A stretch of DNA of 64,000 bases from Pseudobacter sp. (GCA_017849455.1 JAFIGX010000022.1:372001-436000); one strand, 5' to 3'. Numbered from the stretch's first letter, positions 48,701 to 57,604 are shown. Notes: generated from the letters alone by a model not told the origin. Numbers and translations are program-made.

Positions 48701-51044
48701 AGCCCTGATACTCGACCAGGTAAAGGCCAGCGCCACCTCTTCTGCAGATAGCGCCATGCTCACATTCAACCTTTCGAACTATTCTCCAACTGATCAACTA
48801 TGGCTTGATTTTTACTACCGGAACCAGGGCATCGATTTTTCACTGCCTGGAAACCAGGTATGGATCCGGGGGAATGACCAGGCTGCCTGGATACCGGTGT
48901 TCACATTGCCGCTCAACAACGGCGATTTCGGTATTTACCGTCCCGCCAAGAGCGTCAACATCACGGAAACCCTTGCCAATGCTGTTCCGGCCCAAACTAT
49001 CAGCAGCAGCTTCCAGGTAAAATTCGGGGAGGAAGGTTATACCTCTACCAATGAGGTTGTGCCGGTTGCCAATCTCGATGATGGCCTGCTCTACGATGAT
49101 GTGATGATCACCCGTCCTTCCAATGATGTCGGCATCATCTCCATTCTTAGTCCCGCCACCACGGCGATCTGCTCCCTCGGCAATGCAGAAAATGTAACTA
49201 TACGACTGAAGAATTACAGTTCCATCAACCTCAGCAATATCGAAGTCAGCTTCAAGCTGAATGGATCGGTGACCACGCAAACAGTTTCCCTGCTGGCCGG
49301 TGAAACTGGTACTTATACTTTCCCGGCAACGGTCAACCTATCTGCTTTCCAGACCTACACGCTGCGTGCCTGGGTACATTATAACGGCGATAATTACCCG
49401 AATAACGACAGTCTACCAGAAGTGAGCTTCATCACCACGCCGCTGATCACCAGCTTCCCATACCTGGAGAATTTCGAGAGCAATGACGGACATTGGTACT
49501 CCGGTGGCAGCAATAATAGCTGGGCATGGGGACCGGCCCAAAAGACCATTATCAACAAAGCAGCCAGCGGCAGCAGGATATGGACCACCGGCCTCACGGG
49601 CGGGTATAATGACAATGAAATGTCGTACCTCTATTCTCCCTGTTTCAACCTTACAGGCATGAGCCAGCCCGTGCTGTCATTCAGCCATATCTGGCAAACG
49701 GAAGACAATTGCGATTGCGACTATCACTATGTGGAATATAGTACCGATGATGTCAACTGGACCAGGCTGGGCACAGCAGGCAGCGGCACCAACTGGTATG
49801 ATTACAGCCCCAAACAGGCGTGGAAATTATCGGGCACAACCTGGCGTGTTTCCAGCATCAATATCCCTTCCTCATTCAGCAAAGTACGATTCCGGTTCGT
49901 GATGAGCTCCGATGCAGGTGTATCGCTGGAAGGCGTTGGGATCGATGATGTTCATATCTTCGACCAGGCGCCCATCTATACCGGAGCAGATATCGTGAGC
50001 GGTATATCCCAACCAGTGAGTGGCAGCAACTGGACGAACTTCGATGTTGGCGGCAACCGGGTACTGGCCATCAATCCGCAGGGGCAGGACCTCGGCAATG
50101 TGACCATCAAGATGTTCCGGAACACAGGCCCTGTGAGGTTCACTTCCAGCCAGTATTATCTCGACAGGAATATTGTTATCCAGCCCACCAATGCCCCTGC
50201 AAGCCCGGTGCTGGTGCGTTTCCACTTCACCAATGCTGAAGCGGTCAGTCTGATGGCGGCCACCGGCTGTCCTTCCTGTACCAAGCCCGCCGATCCATAC
50301 GAGGTAGGCGTAACGCAGTTCAGTGGCACCACGGCCAATGAGAACGGTACTTTGAGTGATAATACAGGAGGCGCCTACGGATTCCTGCGGCCACGCATCG
50401 ACGTGACCACCGTGCCGTATGATAATGGCTACTATGCCCAATATGCCGTTACGCATTTTTCTGAATTCTGGATCAATGGCGGTGGACCGGGACAAAACCA
50501 ATCCCTGCCCATTACACTCGAAACGTTTACCGCCACCAGGAACAATAATACTGCCCTGCTTCAATGGAGCACATCGCAGGAGGTCAACAGCAGCGAGTTC
50601 ATTATCGAGAAAAGCAGCGATGGTACACAATATCATTCTATCGGCGAAGTAGCGGCAGCAGGCAATAGCCATAGCAGGAGATCATACCAGTTCACGGACC
50701 CCGACCTGCAGGCCGGTATCAATTATTATCGCTTAAGGATCACTGATATCAATGGAGAGTTCCGGTATTCCCCAGTCCGGCTGCTCAGCGGTGATAATGA
50801 TGATCTGATTGTAAGCCTCTATCCCAATCCGGTAACAAAGGGCACGCTGTACATCCGTTCCAGCATCGATATCGACCGGATAGAGCTCACAGATATTTCA
50901 GGCCGCGTGGTGCTCAGGGCACAGGGCCGGGGCCGACAATATGATCTCAGCCTCGAAGGACTGGCCAAAGGCACTTACTTCGTGTCGGTGATCACGGCGA
51001 AAGGCAGGAGCTTGTCGAAGATCGTTGCGGGAAACAGGCCCTGA
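45747..51044 (+). CDS. Secreted S8 (subtilisin-like) protease with type IX sorting domain
   Basis: 1765 residues from the ATG at 45747 (MKQLYAIVIYCLLFAIPAFSQ, signal peptide). The S8 triad is visible: Asp in GVGDNGDVRHVDL (about residue 236), His in GSHGTHVTGTVAG (about 262) and Ser in NGTSMSAPAVTGT (about 434). Then a proprotein-convertase-like region (HTIPGIPAGAYQVKVMLYWND), fibronectin/CARDB-like modules with repeated TYTLKVWVR / TYTLRAWVHYNGDNYPNND segments, a MAM-like part (FSHIWQTEDNCDCDYHYVEYS), and a type A sorting domain (LYPNPVTKGTLYIRS ... GLAKGTYFVSVITAKG). It should be exported by the type IX system and anchored by PorU. Substrate unknown. Confidence 0.92.
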   Translation: MKQLYAIVIYCLLFAIPAFSQKPGTKVQLRSGSMAPLSENQANRISAGLRQRMQFHQKHYVLLRFSQLPSAAMHRDLAVQGIRLFDYVPGNAFFAELPEQLSLRNLKQYKVADVFAVDPSLKISRQLQQQEQPGPGQVVAVSFFGSLSKHEVEGELTKAGAELLETEIRPNGIVFVKAQGEVLNKIASLPFVTNVDLQMLKDELLNYNNRAAGGLSALALPAKNLQGRGVTIGVGDNGDVRHVDLTGRLIVRTPLVSGSHGTHVTGTVAGAGIKDPRYKGMAPKAIVISQNMSRILVNTPLYAGEFGMVLTNNSYHSSIEGCPGTGTYDALSNYVDDQLNNNASLLHVFAAGNDGALTCSPFPNSFGTVRSGFQSSKNALVVGNYNYRFNLIDPPSSRGPLKDGRLKPEIMAGGAGTTSTTPGNNYGNSNGTSMSAPAVTGTLALLYERYRQLHGGANPPAILIKAAACNGADDMGNPGPDYSYGFGKLNAPNALEILESNHYFINDISNGNTATHTIPGIPAGAYQVKVMLYWNDPAASPAAPTALVNNLDLTVTGTDNIVHRPLVLNPNPANVNDPATEGVDNRNNIEQVVITNPPAGDLTVNVQGTNIPGGVQHYVVVYQVIQPSVWVEYPFGGERIVPGETEYIRWNAFGGGNNTFTLEYSLDNGGAWTTIDANVPATSRLYAWTFPASPSNQALVRVTQNTTGLSDVSDQDFTILGQPAITATNPCPGYIQLNWAAIPSATGYEILKLQGDSMKVAGSTNGTAYLLDELGKDSSYWVAVRALIGSSPGRASIAANLTPNGGNCAAATFNNDLTIDSMLSPVSGRMHTSSQLGLQPIQVRIRNNGSVPVSGPYDIFYQVNGGSVVQQTSSVVVPAASTVNFSFPSYDFSATGTYTLKVWVRFAADAQVSNDTINSIVKHLQNDPIILNPAFTESFETATDRTYTSKTIGLDGLDRGDFNTSNTNGRVRAFIDPGFARTGSKALILDQVKASATSSADSAMLTFNLSNYSPTDQLWLDFYYRNQGIDFSLPGNQVWIRGNDQAAWIPVFTLPLNNGDFGIYRPAKSVNITETLANAVPAQTISSSFQVKFGEEGYTSTNEVVPVANLDDGLLYDDVMITRPSNDVGIISILSPATTAICSLGNAENVTIRLKNYSSINLSNIEVSFKLNGSVTTQTVSLLAGETGTYTFPATVNLSAFQTYTLRAWVHYNGDNYPNNDSLPEVSFITTPLITSFPYLENFESNDGHWYSGGSNNSWAWGPAQKTIINKAASGSRIWTTGLTGGYNDNEMSYLYSPCFNLTGMSQPVLSFSHIWQTEDNCDCDYHYVEYSTDDVNWTRLGTAGSGTNWYDYSPKQAWKLSGTTWRVSSINIPSSFSKVRFRFVMSSDAGVSLEGVGIDDVHIFDQAPIYTGADIVSGISQPVSGSNWTNFDVGGNRVLAINPQGQDLGNVTIKMFRNTGPVRFTSSQYYLDRNIVIQPTNAPASPVLVRFHFTNAEAVSLMAATGCPSCTKPADPYEVGVTQFSGTTANENGTLSDNTGGAYGFLRPRIDVTTVPYDNGYYAQYAVTHFSEFWINGGGPGQNQSLPITLETFTATRNNNTALLQWSTSQEVNSSEFIIEKSSDGTQYHSIGEVAAAGNSHSRRSYQFTDPDLQAGINYYRLRITDINGEFRYSPVRLLSGDNDDLIVSLYPNPVTKGTLYIRSSIDIDRIELTDISGRVVLRAQGRGRQYDLSLEGLAKGTYFVSVITAKGRSLSKIVAGNRP

Positions 51045-51047
51045 TCG

Positions 51048-51152
51048 GGAGTTGACAAGTTGAAAAGTTGATAGGTTGATAAGGATTTCTCCGAGTAGCG
51101 GGGATTCCCTTGTCAACCTATCAACTTTTCAACTTATCAACTTATCAACCTA
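51048..51152. repeat. Family B word-reiterated palindrome, copy 3
   Basis: Left arm about 51050-51083 (AGTTGACAAGTTGAAAAG, TTGATAGGTTGATAAGG), right arm about 51108-51152 (CCTTGTCAACCTATCAAC, TTTTCAACTTATCAAC, TTATCAACC). It fills the gap between the convergent subtilase and S9 peptidase genes and could end transcription from both sides. Confidence 0.75.
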
Positions 51153-53957
51153 CTTGCTACCCTGCTCCTTCATCTTCTCCACATAACTAACTCCCTCCGT
51201 GATCCATTTCGCAGCCGGCTTGCCGAGCAGGAAATGATCGAACCATTCTTTCTGGCGGCGGGTATAGTCGATCTGGTTCTCTCTCTTCACCAGGCCGTGG
51301 TTCTCATCTGCATATACCAGCATCACATGTTCTTTTTGCATGCGGCGCAGCGTGCCGTACATTTCAATGCCCTGGTGCCAGTCGACCGCTCCGTCCTTAT
51401 CACCAAAAGCCACCAGCAAGGGGGTTTTGATCTTATCGGCCTGGAACATCGGTGAGTTGCGCATGTGCGCTTCCATTCTTTCATACCAGGGACCATCGAA
51501 GCGGCCCTGACTGGTCTCGAAGATCTTCTGATCGGGCGTTCCGGAATTCCAGTAGATCGAGAGCGACATACTGATCAGGTCCGTGAGCGGAGCGCCGGCG
51601 CAGGCCGCTTTGAACAGATCGGTCTGTGTGATGATGAAAGAGGTTTGGTAGGCGCCCCAGCTATGCCCCATCAGTCCCACTTTGTTCTTGTCGATCATAC
51701 CCGTTTTCAATACCGTTTCCACCGCAGGCACTACACAGTCCACGGCGCTCATGCCCGGATCATTGATATCATATACAATATCGGGCCTGAAGATGAAATA
51801 CCCATTGGTAGTGAAATTGGTAGTGTTGTACGAACTACGGATGGATGGATAGACATAACTGTGTACGGAATTCGATAAGATCTCATAGATATACACGATC
51901 ATGGGATACTGTTTGCCAGGCTCATAATTGGCCGGGTAGAACAAAGCGCCCTGCATCTTTTTCCCTTTTTTATTGGTGAAGCTCACCAATTCGCTCTTGC
52001 CCCAGTAGTAGTCCTGTTGTTGTGGATTGGATACGGCGATCCTTTTCTCCCCTTTGAACTGGTCATTCGCATATAGCTCTGGAGATACATTATAGTCTTG
52101 CTTCATGTAGGCGAATACAGCCGCATCCTCCGCTTTCGTCAATCTCGAAATGATCCTGTCTTCGAGATCGAGCACCTGAAATTTTCCTTTTTCCAGGCGG
52201 CCGAAACCCGTTTTCTTGCTCTTATCTCCATAAGCGGAAAAATAAACAGGCTGTGCTTCATCGATATAGGGGTTTTCAAAATTCGTTCTGATATAACGGT
52301 ACTGCACTTCTTCCTGTTCCCCATTGGTGATCTTGCGATGAGCTTTGCCATTCGGGTCGAGGGCCCATACATTGTACTCATCGTAAACGAGGAAAGCCGC
52401 GTCCCCTTTGGTCCAGCCGGCAGCACCGAATGGTGGCTTCACGGCCGGATGATCATCACGGGTATTCCAGAAAGGAGTATTGAGCGATTGAGTGAGGTTC
52501 ACTGTTTCGCCGGTTGACGTATTATAGCTCCACCATTGCTGGTCTTTGAAGTACGTTACGTATTTCCCTTCAGGCGAAAGGGATGGTGCGCCAAAATAAT
52601 CGGCCAGCATTTTTTTCAATAATAATTTCTGTTCACCGGTTGTGGTGTTGACAATATAGTAATCCGCAAAGTCTTCCTTGAAAGCTGGTTTATATGCGAG
52701 CCTGGATGAAACGATGGCCAGCTTTTTATTATAGCTGAAGGATACCGATGGGGTCTGTGGGTTAGATACCTGGATGAAATGATCATTGGCCGGATGCCAT
52801 AATGCTGCATAACTGGTGTCCTTGTCCGTGGTATAAGTGAGTTTTTGCCTGGGTTGTATCTCTCCATCTTTCCAGTGCCATATATCCACGCCTGCCGGCT
52901 TCTCGTCTTTCTTGTCCGTTTTGGCGGCTATGTTCTTATTGACATCCGGTTTGCCTTTGGTAGTATCTGCTTTGGTCCTGGCGGAATCGGATCTTATTTT
53001 ACTGCTATCGGCCGATGGTTTCTTTTCATCTTTCTTTGGCTTGGCTGTCCAGCGGGCAATATTGAACCCAACGCTGCCGCCATCGTCGGTGATGGAGATA
53101 TTGCTTCCGTCGATGCGCATACCGGCGGGGAAGCCGGTTACTTTGGAAGGATCGAAGACTTTCATCGCAGCCAACTTATATATATTGGTACAGGCATAAA
53201 TGATCGCGTTCTCTTCTTCATAGGAATCATTTTTAGTGTTCTTGCAAAAAACGAACGCATCGCCGTCTTTTTGCCAGGCCAGTCTTGAATAATTGAGCGT
53301 ATCGCTGGCGATCACTTTCAGGTTATAGGTATTGAGATTGAATAACTCAATGGAATTGCCGGCGCTATTGGCCGATTGTACGATATAGGCCAGGTAATCA
53401 CTTTTCCTGTTGAAGGAATAGGCCGATACATTCCCGATCGTGCGGGTGCTGCTGTCGGCCAGGTTCCGCAGCAGGAGCACGGAACCCTTGTCCCGGCTTT
53501 CTTTGGGCGGTAACAGGGATATTGCAAGAAATTTGCTGTTGCGTGAAAAATCGTACCCGCCTACCTCCTGCACATATTCCTTTTTCCCGCTGCGCAGATT
53601 GAGCAGGCACATCTTATTCCGGATGGGCAATTTCTGCTCGCGCATTTTCTCCGCTTCCTTGTATGGCAGTCCAACCTGGAAGGCTACCCACTGGTTATCT
53701 CTGGAGAATTTGGGATAGCTGCCGAATTCAAGTTTGTACAATTGATTGGTGAGCCGGTTCACGATGAACAGGGTATCATTGTCTTCCTGCATCGTCAAAT
53801 AGTAGGCGAGCCATTCGCCATTGGCCGACAGATCGGCGGTTTGGAGCATCTGCCATTTGCCATAATCATCGGGGGTCAGGTTTTTCTTCTGTTGCGCATG
53901 GATACTATTCATGAATAGCAGAGCAATCGCTAAAACTAACCAGGGTTGCCGCTTCAT
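51150..53957 (-). CDS. Exported S9-family peptidase (prolyl oligopeptidase/DPP IV type)
   Basis: 935 residues. Signal peptide MKRQPWLVLAIALLFMNSIHAQ. The N-terminal beta-propeller (to about 640) includes a Lys/Asp-rich low-complexity loop (KKDEKKPSADSSKIRSDSAR at about 310-330, extending to about 360). The C-terminal alpha/beta hydrolase has the nucleophile GLMGHSWGAYQTSF (Ser near 765), Asp in VAFGDKDGAVDW (near 857) and His in DENHGLVKRENQ (near 894). It cleaves peptides, likely in the periplasm. There is no type IX sorting domain. Confidence 0.9.
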   Translation of the reverse strand: MKRQPWLVLAIALLFMNSIHAQQKKNLTPDDYGKWQMLQTADLSANGEWLAYYLTMQEDNDTLFIVNRLTNQLYKLEFGSYPKFSRDNQWVAFQVGLPYKEAEKMREQKLPIRNKMCLLNLRSGKKEYVQEVGGYDFSRNSKFLAISLLPPKESRDKGSVLLLRNLADSSTRTIGNVSAYSFNRKSDYLAYIVQSANSAGNSIELFNLNTYNLKVIASDTLNYSRLAWQKDGDAFVFCKNTKNDSYEEENAIIYACTNIYKLAAMKVFDPSKVTGFPAGMRIDGSNISITDDGGSVGFNIARWTAKPKKDEKKPSADSSKIRSDSARTKADTTKGKPDVNKNIAAKTDKKDEKPAGVDIWHWKDGEIQPRQKLTYTTDKDTSYAALWHPANDHFIQVSNPQTPSVSFSYNKKLAIVSSRLAYKPAFKEDFADYYIVNTTTGEQKLLLKKMLADYFGAPSLSPEGKYVTYFKDQQWWSYNTSTGETVNLTQSLNTPFWNTRDDHPAVKPPFGAAGWTKGDAAFLVYDEYNVWALDPNGKAHRKITNGEQEEVQYRYIRTNFENPYIDEAQPVYFSAYGDKSKKTGFGRLEKGKFQVLDLEDRIISRLTKAEDAAVFAYMKQDYNVSPELYANDQFKGEKRIAVSNPQQQDYYWGKSELVSFTNKKGKKMQGALFYPANYEPGKQYPMIVYIYEILSNSVHSYVYPSIRSSYNTTNFTTNGYFIFRPDIVYDINDPGMSAVDCVVPAVETVLKTGMIDKNKVGLMGHSWGAYQTSFIITQTDLFKAACAGAPLTDLISMSLSIYWNSGTPDQKIFETSQGRFDGPWYERMEAHMRNSPMFQADKIKTPLLVAFGDKDGAVDWHQGIEMYGTLRRMQKEHVMLVYADENHGLVKRENQIDYTRRQKEWFDHFLLGKPAAKWITEGVSYVEKMKEQGSK

Positions 53958-54029
53958 ACAAGTGGGGGTTTTAAAAAAAAGCTAAAATAAGGGGTCTTAT
54001 TGCAATAGATATAAAAAATTGATGAATGG

Positions 54030-54156
54030 ATGAACACCGACCAGATGGCCGACCAGCTCACCATGGACTATTTACGTAGACCCCATGGAAGGCGCCCTGG
54101 GCCAGTTGATCAGCGTAGAACATCCGGAATTCATTTTCACCGGAAAATTCCGGTAA
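54030..54156 (+). pseudogene. Possible gene remnant
   Basis: A frame from 54030 begins MNTDQMADQLTMDYLR. After a shift, the frame at 54076-54156 reads VDPMEGALGQLISVEHPEF to a TAA and looks protein-like rather than random. The two could be the end of a decayed gene joined by a frameshift. It is followed by a terminator hairpin at 54179. I recognise no family. Confidence 0.25.
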
Positions 54157-54178
54157 GTCTCGCTAAACCCACTTCTGC

Positions 54179-54210
54179 AACTGCCCTGGTAAATACCGGG
54201 GCAGTTTTTT
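54179..54210 (+). terminator. Intrinsic terminator
   Basis: AACTGCCCTGGTA, loop AA, TACCGGGGCAGTT followed by TTTT: a 13-bp stem with one mismatch. The only transcript it could end on the plus strand is the remnant just upstream. Confidence 0.7.
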
Positions 54211-54256
54211 ATAATTAGTTTATATTTATCCGCTCAATGATCATTCCATTCCATCG

Positions 54257-55054
54257 ATGGTGACAGAAATATCGCAACTCAGAACAGTGCAGGTAACCCG
54301 CTATGTAACGCCGCTTCGGGAAGGAGGGTCGCTGCCCGCCATCGCAGAGGCCGATGATGGATTTCTCTATGTGCTCAAATTCCGTGGAGCAGGCCAGGGA
54401 GTGAAAGCGCTGGTGGCCGAGCTGATCGGCGGTGAGATCGCGCGGGCACTCGGATTCAAGGTGCCCGAGATCGTATTTGCCCAGTTAGACAAGGGCTTCG
54501 GCAGAACGGAGCCCGATGAGGAGATCCAGGACCTGCTGAAAGCCAGTGTGGGACTGAACCTGGCGTTGCATTACCTGTCCGGCGCCATCTCTTATGATCC
54601 TGCCGTAACGGTCATTGACCCGGAACTTGCATCACGTGTGGTATGGCTCGATTGCCTGCTTACCAATGTAGACCGCACAGCCCGCAATACCAATATGCTG
54701 AGTTGGAATAAGGAATTATGGCTCATAGATCATGGCGCGTCGCTATATTTCCATCATAGCTGGCTGAACTGGGAGGAGCAGGCGCAACGGCCGTTCGTGC
54801 AGGTCAAAGACCATGTATTACTACCGAAAGCAGGCAGGTTGCAGGAGGTCGATGCCGAACTACGTTCAATCCTCACCGTAGACAGGATCAGGGATATCGT
54901 AGCACTGGTCCCCGATGAATGGCTGGCCAGTGGCTCCTGGACCGAATCGGCAGCCGCCGTACGGCATGTGTATGAACAATTCCTGTTGACAAGGACAGCG
55001 GCATCATCCATCTTTATAAAAGAAGCAGCGCATGCAAGAGCAGCACTTATTTGA
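54257..55054 (+). CDS. HipA-like kinase-fold protein (HipA_2 type)
   Basis: 265 residues. Kinase-like features: LYVLKFRGAGQGVKALVAELIGGEIAR (Lys41 as possible ATP lysine), catalytic-loop-like CLLTNVDRTARNTN (137-144), and the metal-binding LIDHGASLYFHH (Asp158). This matches the short HipA-like family found with DUF3037 genes, not the full HipA toxin. The next gene overlaps by 23 bp, so the two are coupled. HipA kinases are persistence toxins; a similar role for this family is not established. Confidence 0.8.
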   Translation: MVTEISQLRTVQVTRYVTPLREGGSLPAIAEADDGFLYVLKFRGAGQGVKALVAELIGGEIARALGFKVPEIVFAQLDKGFGRTEPDEEIQDLLKASVGLNLALHYLSGAISYDPAVTVIDPELASRVVWLDCLLTNVDRTARNTNMLSWNKELWLIDHGASLYFHHSWLNWEEQAQRPFVQVKDHVLLPKAGRLQEVDAELRSILTVDRIRDIVALVPDEWLASGSWTESAAAVRHVYEQFLLTRTAASSIFIKEAAHARAALI

Positions 55055-55415
55055 GTACGCCATTATCCGCATAGTGCCCAGGGTGGAACGGGAAGAATTC
55101 CTGAACGTGGGTGTTGTGCTCTATTGCCGGCAGCACCAATTCCTCAGCATGCTCTATACGATCGATGAAAAAAGGATAGAGGCTTTTTGCACAAAGCCCG
55201 ACCTCGATGAATTGAGAGAGCACCTCCATGCATTTGAACAGATCAGCAAAGGCGAACATACCGCCGGCCCTATCGGTAAACTGGATATAGCTTCCCGCTT
55301 CCGCTGGCTCACTGCTACCCGGAGCACCGTGGTACAAACTTCCAAAGTTCATCCGGGCCTCTGCACCGACCCGGCTGCAACGCTGAAGAAACTGCATGAG
55401 CAGATGGTATTATGA
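55032..55415 (+). CDS. DUF3037 protein
   Basis: 127 residues. FEYAIIRIVPRVEREEFLNVGVVLYCRQHQFLSMLY is the conserved DUF3037 start, and ASRFRWLTATRSTVVQTSKVHPGLC the conserved end. It overlaps the HipA-like gene by 23 bp. This pair recurs in many bacteria as far as I know and its function is unknown. The protein could be a regulator or substrate of the kinase. Confidence 0.85.
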   Translation: MQEQHLFEYAIIRIVPRVEREEFLNVGVVLYCRQHQFLSMLYTIDEKRIEAFCTKPDLDELREHLHAFEQISKGEHTAGPIGKLDIASRFRWLTATRSTVVQTSKVHPGLCTDPAATLKKLHEQMVL

Positions 55416-55535
55416 GGGCATCTGCCCTCGTCATTCCTCAACAAAATGCTAAAAAAGTCAATGCCGGTGGGCATGGGTGATTTTTCACTATTCTTTGCCT
55501 TTCCTTTTTTATATTTTGGCTGAAATATTCAAGGC

Positions 55536-56237
55536 ATGAAAAAAATATTACTTATCCCTGTTATTGCATTTGTCATTGTTTCCTGCGGTACATCCCGCCA
55601 GATGGCAGCATCCACGCCGGTTGAACAATATGAAGACACGCTCATCACCCAATCCTTGTTCAGCGACAGGTCGGCCACTATTTCGGAAGATAATATCCAG
55701 CGCATCCTGGAAGGCAATTATAAGCTGCCTTCCCACCTTCGTGTATCTTTCGTGAAGCTGGAGAGCCCGCAACAGCGAAGGAGTTTCTGGAATGATGAGG
55801 ATTACCTGAAAACGCAGCAGGCATACCTCGATTCATTTGCCAGCCAGTTCAGGCGCTCGCCCAGGGTGAGCAGCATTTCCACCATCCCGGATATGGTCAT
55901 CTCCAAATCACCTACGTTCACCAATATCAGGGAGGCGGCGGTGCGACTGCAATCCGATATCGTGGTCATTTATTCGATCACCAGTGATGTATATTCGAAA
56001 TTCAAGGTATTCTCCAATCCCGACATCAAAGCATTTGCCACCACCCAGTTGATCATCCTGGATGTACGTACGGGTCTGATTCCTTTTTCCACCATTGCCA
56101 CGAAGGATTTCCAGTCGAAGAAACAAAAGGGCGAGCTTGAATTTGCCGAATCGAGGAACCGCATCCAGCATGAGGCCGTATTGCTGACCATTCATGATAT
56201 CAGCGAGAAGATCGTGGACTTTCTGAATAAGAACTAG
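55536..56237 (+). CDS. Lipoprotein of unknown function
   Basis: 233 residues. Lipoprotein signal MKKILLIPVIAFVIVSCGTS with Cys at residue 17. The mature part has alternating strands and helices: RVSFVKLESPQQRRSFW, RVSSISTIPDMVISKSPTFTNIREAAVRLQSDIVVIYSI, LIILDVRTGLIPFSTIATKDFQ. The last parts recall periplasmic proteins that handle multi-subunit secretion or stress, but no family is recognised. It stands alone between DUF3037 and the SPFH unit. Confidence 0.7.
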   Translation: MKKILLIPVIAFVIVSCGTSRQMAASTPVEQYEDTLITQSLFSDRSATISEDNIQRILEGNYKLPSHLRVSFVKLESPQQRRSFWNDEDYLKTQQAYLDSFASQFRRSPRVSSISTIPDMVISKSPTFTNIREAAVRLQSDIVVIYSITSDVYSKFKVFSNPDIKAFATTQLIILDVRTGLIPFSTIATKDFQSKKQKGELEFAESRNRIQHEAVLLTIHDISEKIVDFLNKN

Positions 56238-56258
56238 GGCATAAAGAATTTGGGGGGT

Positions 56259-56374
56259 TGAAAAGTTAACAAGTTGAAATGTTGATAAGGGAACTTCAAA
56301 TTCGGAGATGCTCTTGTCAACTTGTTAACCTTTCAACTTGTCAACTCAAATCCTTCGTGTCTTCGTGACAACCT
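56259..56374. repeat. Family B palindrome, copy 4, with adjoining family D words
   Basis: Left arm about 56259-56290 (TTGAAAAGTTAACAAGTTG, AAATGTTGATAAGG), right arm about 56314-56347 (CTTGTCAACTTGTTAACC, TTTCAACTTGTCAACTC). Directly after it, CCTTCGTGTCTTCGTGAC (about 56353-56370) has the reiterated words of family D seen at 30569. Two word families side by side suggests insertion of one next to the other. Confidence 0.65.
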
Positions 56375-56507
56375 TGCATTTCCAGCTTTCTTAGTTGTTT
56401 TGGAGGCAATTACTTTTTTCATGACTTTTAGATCGTAATTGCGACAATGATCTTGTAATAATTATCCTGTTTGTCCGACCTATTGACAGCAAGCATTTCA
56501 AACTATT

Positions 56508-56675
56508 ATGAAAAATATTCTTTTGATATTGGCGTTCATTGTGCTTACCACCCTGAATGCCGAATATTTGATCAACCGGCAAAGCTCTACCCTGCTGTTG
56601 CTGCTCGCCATCCTGATTGAACTGACATTGATATATTTCCTCATCTACCCCTTCATCAAAAAACTCCTGAAATGA
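56508..56675 (+). CDS. 55-residue two-span membrane protein coupled to the SPFH gene
   Basis: ATG at 56508, TGA at 56673-56675. The product starts MKNILLILAFIVLTTLNAEY and has two hydrophobic segments (about 3-17 and 27-47) with a NRQSS turn and a KKLLK end. Its TGA overlaps the ATG of the SPFH gene (ATGA), the tightest form of translational coupling, which supports it being real. SPFH proteins often have small membrane partners; a scaffold role is inferred. Confidence 0.65.
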   Translation: MKNILLILAFIVLTTLNAEYLINRQSSTLLLLLAILIELTLIYFLIYPFIKKLLK

Positions 56676-57604
56676 TCAGCGTATTATTCCTCATTGTAAC
56701 TATCGTTATAACGGTCCTTTATTTCCGTGCCAACCTGCCCGCCATGAGAGCTTCAGGCCGGTTTACCGCCAGCTCGAAATTCTGGTTCGGCCTGGTGGTC
56801 CTGCTCGGAGGCACCATCATTTCCGTCACACAGCCTTTCGTGATGGAACGTGTGGATGCCGGCCATGTGGGCATCAAAGTAAATCTCACCGGCGATGATC
56901 GCGGGGTGAGCAAATTCGAATACAGGACCGGATGGGTGATCTACAACACATGGGTAAGCAAACTCTATGAATTTCCCACCTACCAGCAGCATATCGATTA
57001 CCCTGAACAACAGGTGATCACCAAAGGTGGATTTTCCGCCACCATCAAACCATCGTTCAACTATTCACTGAAACCCGGCGATGTAGGTGATATGTTCCAG
57101 AACCTTCGGTTAGGGATCAAGGAGATAGAGCAACAATGGCTGCAAACCGCCATTGTAGGCACTGTGAACGATGTGGCGAACAAATGGGCGGTAGATGATA
57201 TTTTCAATCAACGAGAAAAATTCGAAGCGGATATCGTTGCCGAAGCCAATAAGAGGGTAGCCAAGTGGTTCACCATTTCACAATTGCGTACCAATATCAT
57301 TCCACCGGCAGCACTTCAGCAATCTATCGAAGCAAAGACCAAAGCCATCCAGGAAGTACAGGTGGCCGAGAACCAGCGACTGGTGGCGATCGCAGAAGGC
57401 GATAGAAAGATCGCGCAGGCCAGGGCCGATAGCGCCGCCCAGGTGATCGCTGCGGCCGGTGAAGCGGAAGCTATCCGTCGCAAGCAGGTTTCGCTCAACA
57501 ATACCTATATCGATTACCTCAAGATCCAGAAGTGGGATGGGAAGCTGCCGCAGGTGCAGACCGGAAATGGCAACGGGTTGATCCTTTCACTCGATAAACA
57601 ATAA
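56672..57604 (+). CDS. SPFH/band 7 membrane protein
   Basis: 310 residues. Two N-terminal hydrophobic segments (1-19 and about 37-58), then the SPFH domain (RVDAGHVGIKVNLTGDDRG ... YEFPTYQQHIDYPEQQVITKGG ... DVNDVANKW region), and a coiled-coil Ala/Glu-rich end (AKTKAIQEVQVAENQRLVAIAEGDRKIAQARADSAAQVI) typical of prohibitin/stomatin-type proteins that form large membrane rings. Full length. The start overlaps the 55-residue gene. No NfeD-type protease gene is adjacent. Confidence 0.88.
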   Translation: MISVLFLIVTIVITVLYFRANLPAMRASGRFTASSKFWFGLVVLLGGTIISVTQPFVMERVDAGHVGIKVNLTGDDRGVSKFEYRTGWVIYNTWVSKLYEFPTYQQHIDYPEQQVITKGGFSATIKPSFNYSLKPGDVGDMFQNLRLGIKEIEQQWLQTAIVGTVNDVANKWAVDDIFNQREKFEADIVAEANKRVAKWFTISQLRTNIIPPAALQQSIEAKTKAIQEVQVAENQRLVAIAEGDRKIAQARADSAAQVIAAAGEAEAIRRKQVSLNNTYIDYLKIQKWDGKLPQVQTGNGNGLILSLDKQ

